Positions 60,445 through 64,000 of a stretch of DNA of 64,000 nucleotides are shown one piece after another; within the stretch, counting starts at the first letter, position 1, and every line of letters starts with the position of its first letter. The position numbers and the translations under genes are program-made. This DNA comes from Algoriphagus sp. Y33 (GTDB lineage: Bacteria > Bacteroidota > Bacteroidia > Cytophagales > Cyclobacteriaceae): contig NZ_CP061947.1 of assembly GCF_014838715.1 (NCBI RefSeq), positions 6,004,001-6,068,000 on the forward strand, read 5' to 3'. A model generated the notes under the pieces. The model was not told the origin of the DNA and searched no databases. It saw only the letters and a program-made list of their open reading frames with translations.

Positions 60445-62679
60445 TTAATTGACTGGCGTATGTTTCATCAGGTAGTTTGTCAGCAGAGTGTATAAATGCA
60501 AGCTCGTTCCAGCACCTTCATAAATCCCATGGGAACGGTTAGGATAAGGCATCATCTGGAATTGTTTATTGTGTTTGATCAATTCGTTCATTAGCATTTC
60601 AGCTCCTTGATAGTGCACATTGTCATCGCCGGTGCCATGTACGATCAATAGATTTCCTTCTAGGTTTTTAGCATAAGTGATCGGTGATCCGTTTATGAAA
60701 TCTTCCATGTTTTCTTGAGGTAGGCCCATGTATCTTTCTTGGTAGATATTATCATAAATCAGTTGATTCGATACTGCGGCAACGGACATACCCGTTTGAT
60801 AGATTTCAGGGAATTTAAACATCAGGTTTAGTGTCATGGAGCCTCCGCCGCTCCATCCCCAAACTGCAACCCGGCTTTCATCCAGATAGGGAAGCTTCAG
60901 TAGTTCTTTGGCAGCCAGCCCTTGATCTTGGGCATTGATTACTCCGATTTTTCTATAGATGCTTTTTCTCCAATCGCTCCCTTTCAAAGTTGGTGTGCCC
61001 CGATTGTCCATATCAATGATGAAATAACCTTTTTGCGCCAGCATAATATTGTAAAGTCCAACCTGAGTATCCGTAGCTACAGTGCTCCAAGGCTCCCCAT
61101 AGACGTGGAAGAGCACGGGGTATTTTTTAGATTCATCAAAATCAATTGGATAGATCACTCTCACATCCATTGTCACTCCTTCGGAAGTGGTCACTGTTGT
61201 GAATTTAATATCGGGAGTTTTGAGTGATGCCAGTTTTTGCTTGTACACTTTATTTTCAACCAGGGATTTTATGGTTTCATGCTTTGGCAAAGAAATCAAT
61301 CGCGTAGTAAGTGGAATAGCGGTACTTTGATGATTATGTACAGCGATTTGACCATTGGGAGCAATGTCATAGGTATTTACTCCTTCAAAAGTTTCCGGTG
61401 TTACTCTTCTGAGTTTTCCCTTGCCTGCCAAATCAATAGCGTACAAATAACGTTGGGTGGCATTGTCAGGAGAGGCAATAAAATAGATTTCTTTTTCGGT
61501 CACAGCTCCAAATGAAGCAACATCAAATTCACCTGGCGTGACCAACGTTTTCCGTCCCGTAGCTATTTCGACTTTATAGATATGTCTCCAGCCATCATTC
61601 TCTGTCATTCTGAGAAAAGCTTTTCCTTTATCGACGAGAGGTAAACTATTGTCGCTCCAGCCATATCGGGATAGATCAGGATAAGCCAAATCCACCCAGG
61701 TTTCTTCCGTTTCTTCATAGATTTCTTTCAGCTCTTCATTGGAAGGTTTGTAGGTCCATACGGTAAGCTTATTCTGTTTACGATTCATTTGCTGAATCAA
61801 GAGTAAATCAGCATTGATCCACTGCATACCGGGAAGATAATTTTCTTTTTCTCCACCCGGAATCGGTATCCACTTAGTCTGTTGCGAAACCATATCAATC
61901 AGGCCGATTTTGGCTCCCGCAGGTTCCTGACCCACTTTTGGGTATTGTAAAGGAATCGGACGGGAATAAACCGAGTCGGTATTGTTGATCATGTAAAAAG
62001 TGCCGATCCTAGATGCGTCGATCTGCCAAAAAGCAAGGTACGCGGCATCGGGACTCCAGGAAAACCCATCTCTTTTCCCAAACTCTTCTTCGTAAGCCCA
62101 GTCAAAGGTTCCATTGATGAGCTTGCCTGTACCATCATTGGTAAGCTGTGTGATTTCACCTGTAGTAAAGTTTTGTATGTACAGATTGAATTGATGCACG
62201 TAGGCTACGTATTTATTATCGGCCGAAAATTTTGCAAACATAAGGGAGGAAGGCTCAAATTCGTTTCCCAGTTGTTTTAACTGCTTTGTTTCTAAATCAT
62301 AAACCCAGTAATCTCCTTTTGTATTTGACCTCCAAACACGGCTGGAATTGGTAAAAATCAGGACTTTTGATCCGTCATCTGATAGCGTGAATGATTCAAT
62401 TGCAATAGATTTTTCAGCGTTTTGCAAAGCTTCTTTAGGGACAAAAACACTTTTCTCCAAATTTTTGCTATCCCATCTTACCAGCTCATTTCCATTATCC
62501 ACAGTCACATAGGCAGCCCCATTTTCAATCCATTGGATTGGTTGGAGCCTTTCTTGTGCAAACTCTCCCGAGCTGTAGATTCTGTCGAGGGTAAGGAGTT
62601 CGGAGCTTTGGGCAGATAATTCACCAATTGCGAAAAATGCCAAAAAGATAAAAATTGACTTTTTAAATGAGCGGTTCAT
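60445..62679 (-). CDS. Dipeptidyl peptidase IV (S9 family)
   Basis: 744 residues from ATG 62679 (MNRSFKKSIFIFLAFFAIG, a signal peptide ending near ELSAQ); the upstream frame start at 62760 is not needed. N-terminal beta-propeller (about 40-480) with the double-Glu motif that binds the substrate amino terminus ('DWAYEEEFGKRDGF'), then an alpha/beta hydrolase with catalytic Ser in 'VWGWSGGGSMTLNL' (about residue 612), Asp in 'HGTGDDNVHYQG' and His in 'NRSHGIYEG'. It removes X-Pro or X-Ala dipeptides from peptide N termini in the periplasm, and is common in Bacteroidota. Confidence 0.95.
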   Translation of the reverse strand: MNRSFKKSIFIFLAFFAIGELSAQSSELLTLDRIYSSGEFAQERLQPIQWIENGAAYVTVDNGNELVRWDSKNLEKSVFVPKEALQNAEKSIAIESFTLSDDGSKVLIFTNSSRVWRSNTKGDYWVYDLETKQLKQLGNEFEPSSLMFAKFSADNKYVAYVHQFNLYIQNFTTGEITQLTNDGTGKLINGTFDWAYEEEFGKRDGFSWSPDAAYLAFWQIDASRIGTFYMINNTDSVYSRPIPLQYPKVGQEPAGAKIGLIDMVSQQTKWIPIPGGEKENYLPGMQWINADLLLIQQMNRKQNKLTVWTYKPSNEELKEIYEETEETWVDLAYPDLSRYGWSDNSLPLVDKGKAFLRMTENDGWRHIYKVEIATGRKTLVTPGEFDVASFGAVTEKEIYFIASPDNATQRYLYAIDLAGKGKLRRVTPETFEGVNTYDIAPNGQIAVHNHQSTAIPLTTRLISLPKHETIKSLVENKVYKQKLASLKTPDIKFTTVTTSEGVTMDVRVIYPIDFDESKKYPVLFHVYGEPWSTVATDTQVGLYNIMLAQKGYFIIDMDNRGTPTLKGSDWRKSIYRKIGVINAQDQGLAAKELLKLPYLDESRVAVWGWSGGGSMTLNLMFKFPEIYQTGMSVAAVSNQLIYDNIYQERYMGLPQENMEDFINGSPITYAKNLEGNLLIVHGTGDDNVHYQGAEMLMNELIKHNKQFQMMPYPNRSHGIYEGAGTSLHLYTLLTNYLMKHTPVN

Positions 62680-62787
62680 GAGAATGGAATTAGCTTTCTG
62701 TACTGCTAAAGTAAAATTATATCTCCTAAATGGGATGAAAGGGCTAATATTTGAGCGCAATCCATCAATCGAGAGGGAGAGTGGTCT

Positions 62788-64000
62788 CTATACATTCCAC
62801 CAATAGGTAAACTTCAGTACCAGCGAGCGGTTTTTGGTGTAAAATGGAGCGGGAAGATAATTGTCGGTGTAAACTAAAAACAGGTCTGAAGCGGGTTTGA
62901 ATCGCCACTGGAAGCGGGTATTTAGATTGATGTTTTCAATTTGCTCATTATACTGGACAAATGCGGTGAAAAATAGGGTATTTGTCATGGTGACATCTAT
63001 TCTGGGACCGATCAACCAAAAGCTTGTAGTATTCCACGGTTCAGGTAAATGAATGGCATTATAGCCTGCATTCATCGTAATGCTCACATAGGGCTGGAAC
63101 CTATAGCCAAGCTCAGCTATCAAATTATAGCGCTCGCCGTCCGCATAGTATCCGCCTAAGCGCATAGAAAAAGCATAAGTTAAGACACTTTGCGGTTTAG
63201 AGGCGTATTCAGCCCCCATCGCATACCATTGATGAGCTGTACCCGCTGCCAGAGTATCTCCACTATAATTTGTTGGGTCAAAGGGATGTTGTAGCTTTAC
63301 ATAATCTGTACTCGTCCATAGCATAAACGTGCTTTGACTTCTCCACTTTAGATTATATGCTAGAAATGTAGTGTTGTCTGTTTGTTCTCCCCTTTTATTG
63401 AAAAAGAATGTTGTGCCAAAATCCGGCCCATGGCTCAAGATTTTTTCACTTTTCGGAAACCAGCGATAGCCTGCCCCTGGGCTGATTTTGTAAAACCCTG
63501 TTCTCGGCACATAGCCCACTTCTGCGGTGTAATTTTCAGACACATATTCATGCTGCCAGTTCCATGAGAGATTCCCTGCAGTGTACTTCAAATTGGCGGC
63601 ATGGACAAAGCCATTGCCAATATTATTCGGCCCAAAACTCTGTAGAACCATTGCTTTGCCGGTCCAAAGGTTGTTCGAAGAGGCTAGGTTGTACTCTAAT
63701 CCTACATTGCGGTTGAATTGGGAATAAATCGGAGCTTCGACAGTCGGATCCGGATTATAGTTTAGCGATTGCTTATTGATGAAAATCCCGGATATATTGG
63801 ATCTTGCTCCAACTTGTCGTTGAAGTGCCAAAACTGTAAAATTTTGGGAAGGCAACTTATCTTCTTCCACTTGGCCGGTTTGCATATTCATGGCACCGAT
63901 TCTCCAGCTCTTGTTGATTTTTCCGCTTAGTCTAGCACCAAACTGAATTGGAGCATTTAATCCGATTCTTCTGGAGAAAAATGGGCGGATCGTGCTGTAT
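62788..64000 (-). CDS. DUF5916-type outer-membrane beta-barrel protein (C-terminal part, cut by window edge)
   Basis: The minus-strand frame is open from the right edge (63999) to the stop at 62788, giving about 404 residues of C-terminal sequence. The edge end reads 'YSTIRPFFSRRIGLNAPIQF', then 'GKINKSWRIGAMNMQTGQ', features of the DUF5916 barrel that follows a CBM9-like domain in Bacteroidota. The rest shows alternating amphipathic strands ('LEYNLASSNNLWTGKAMVL', 'YVSITMNAGYNAIHL') and ends 'SLVLKFTYWWNV', a barrel-type aromatic end. An internal Met at 63891 is not the start. Function is unknown; an outer-membrane surface role is inferred. DPP IV follows on the same strand after 108 nt. Confidence 0.85.
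   Translation of the reverse strand, partial: YSTIRPFFSRRIGLNAPIQFGARLSGKINKSWRIGAMNMQTGQVEEDKLPSQNFTVLALQRQVGARSNISGIFINKQSLNYNPDPTVEAPIYSQFNRNVGLEYNLASSNNLWTGKAMVLQSFGPNNIGNGFVHAANLKYTAGNLSWNWQHEYVSENYTAEVGYVPRTGFYKISPGAGYRWFPKSEKILSHGPDFGTTFFFNKRGEQTDNTTFLAYNLKWRSQSTFMLWTSTDYVKLQHPFDPTNYSGDTLAAGTAHQWYAMGAEYASKPQSVLTYAFSMRLGGYYADGERYNLIAELGYRFQPYVSITMNAGYNAIHLPEPWNTTSFWLIGPRIDVTMTNTLFFTAFVQYNEQIENINLNTRFQWRFKPASDLFLVYTDNYLPAPFYTKNRSLVLKFTYWWNV

Noticed and set aside
1..64000. CRISPR array, prophage, insertion sequence or rRNA operon
   Set aside because: I looked for regular spaced repeats, transposase and integrase motifs and rRNA signatures and saw none.

Overview
The window looks like chromosome from a member of the Bacteroidota, most likely order Cytophagales (Cyclobacteriaceae/Algoriphagus type). 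Reasons: promoters of the TTTG-N19-TAnnTTTG class, a SusC/SusD outer-membrane pair, a PorE-like OmpA/TPR/beta-propeller lipoprotein, DUF4252 proteins behind an ECF sigma factor, a YpdA-type reductase, a plant-type acyl-ACP desaturase, a meso-DAP type MurE and almost no strong Shine-Dalgarno sites. The species assignment is inference; no rRNA is present.

Layout. 1-4260: minus-strand genes, namely a small secreted protein, then an operon of ECF sigma factor, membrane anti-sigma-like protein and two DUF4252 proteins, and a lone tRNA-Phe. 4362-9185: plus-strand group of two Fe-S electron-transfer proteins, a conserved unknown and a PorE-like lipoprotein. 9236-12144: minus-strand YpdA reductase, NRDE protein and old yellow enzyme. 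12418-14814: BlaI repressor plus M56 (BlaR1-like) protease, preceded by three identical-architecture operator dyads on one promoter. 15487-31180: a complete division/cell-wall (dcw) cluster, mraZ-rsmH-ftsL-ftsI-murE-mraY-murD-ftsW-murG-murC-ftsQ-ftsA-ftsZ, with a MraZ operator array in front. 31184-34592: FMN reductase, purine nucleoside phosphorylase and an odd zinc-ribbon SDR protein. 35344-40858: SusC/SusD/lipoprotein uptake operon. 41376-47341: 2-oxoglutarate dehydrogenase complex (E1, E2, E3). 47427-59442: housekeeping and accessory genes (Rossmann protein, pirin, GNAT-nitrilase fusion, acyl-ACP desaturase, SMP-30-like lipoprotein, M19 dipeptidase, ORF6N protein, ClpB, DUF4143 ATPase). 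59590-64000: a decayed and an intact carboxypeptidase-regulatory-like protein, dipeptidyl peptidase IV, and the C-terminal part of a DUF5916-type outer-membrane protein cut by the window edge.

How they work together. The dcw cluster makes the UDP-MurNAc-pentapeptide (MurC, D, E), the lipid intermediates (MraY, MurG) and the septal machinery (FtsL, Q, A, Z, W, I), mostly through 1-4 nt overlaps that imply translational coupling. The 2-oxoglutarate dehydrogenase genes are a full three-subunit set. BlaI/M56 is a self-contained proteolysis-relieved repressor circuit. The ECF/anti-sigma/DUF4252 operon is a probable envelope signalling unit.

The most unusual items are: the interruption of the dcw cluster by a tandemly duplicated murD leader carrying two micro-ORFs and a long hairpin; murG without a conventional start codon in the expected place; the M56 protease with a Met-rich segment and 18-residue coiled-coil repeats; an SDR-family protein without its catalytic tyrosine; and a pseudogene plus 32-bp tandem repeats upstream of the DUF4143 ATPase. 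I did not find a clear new defence or mobile system.
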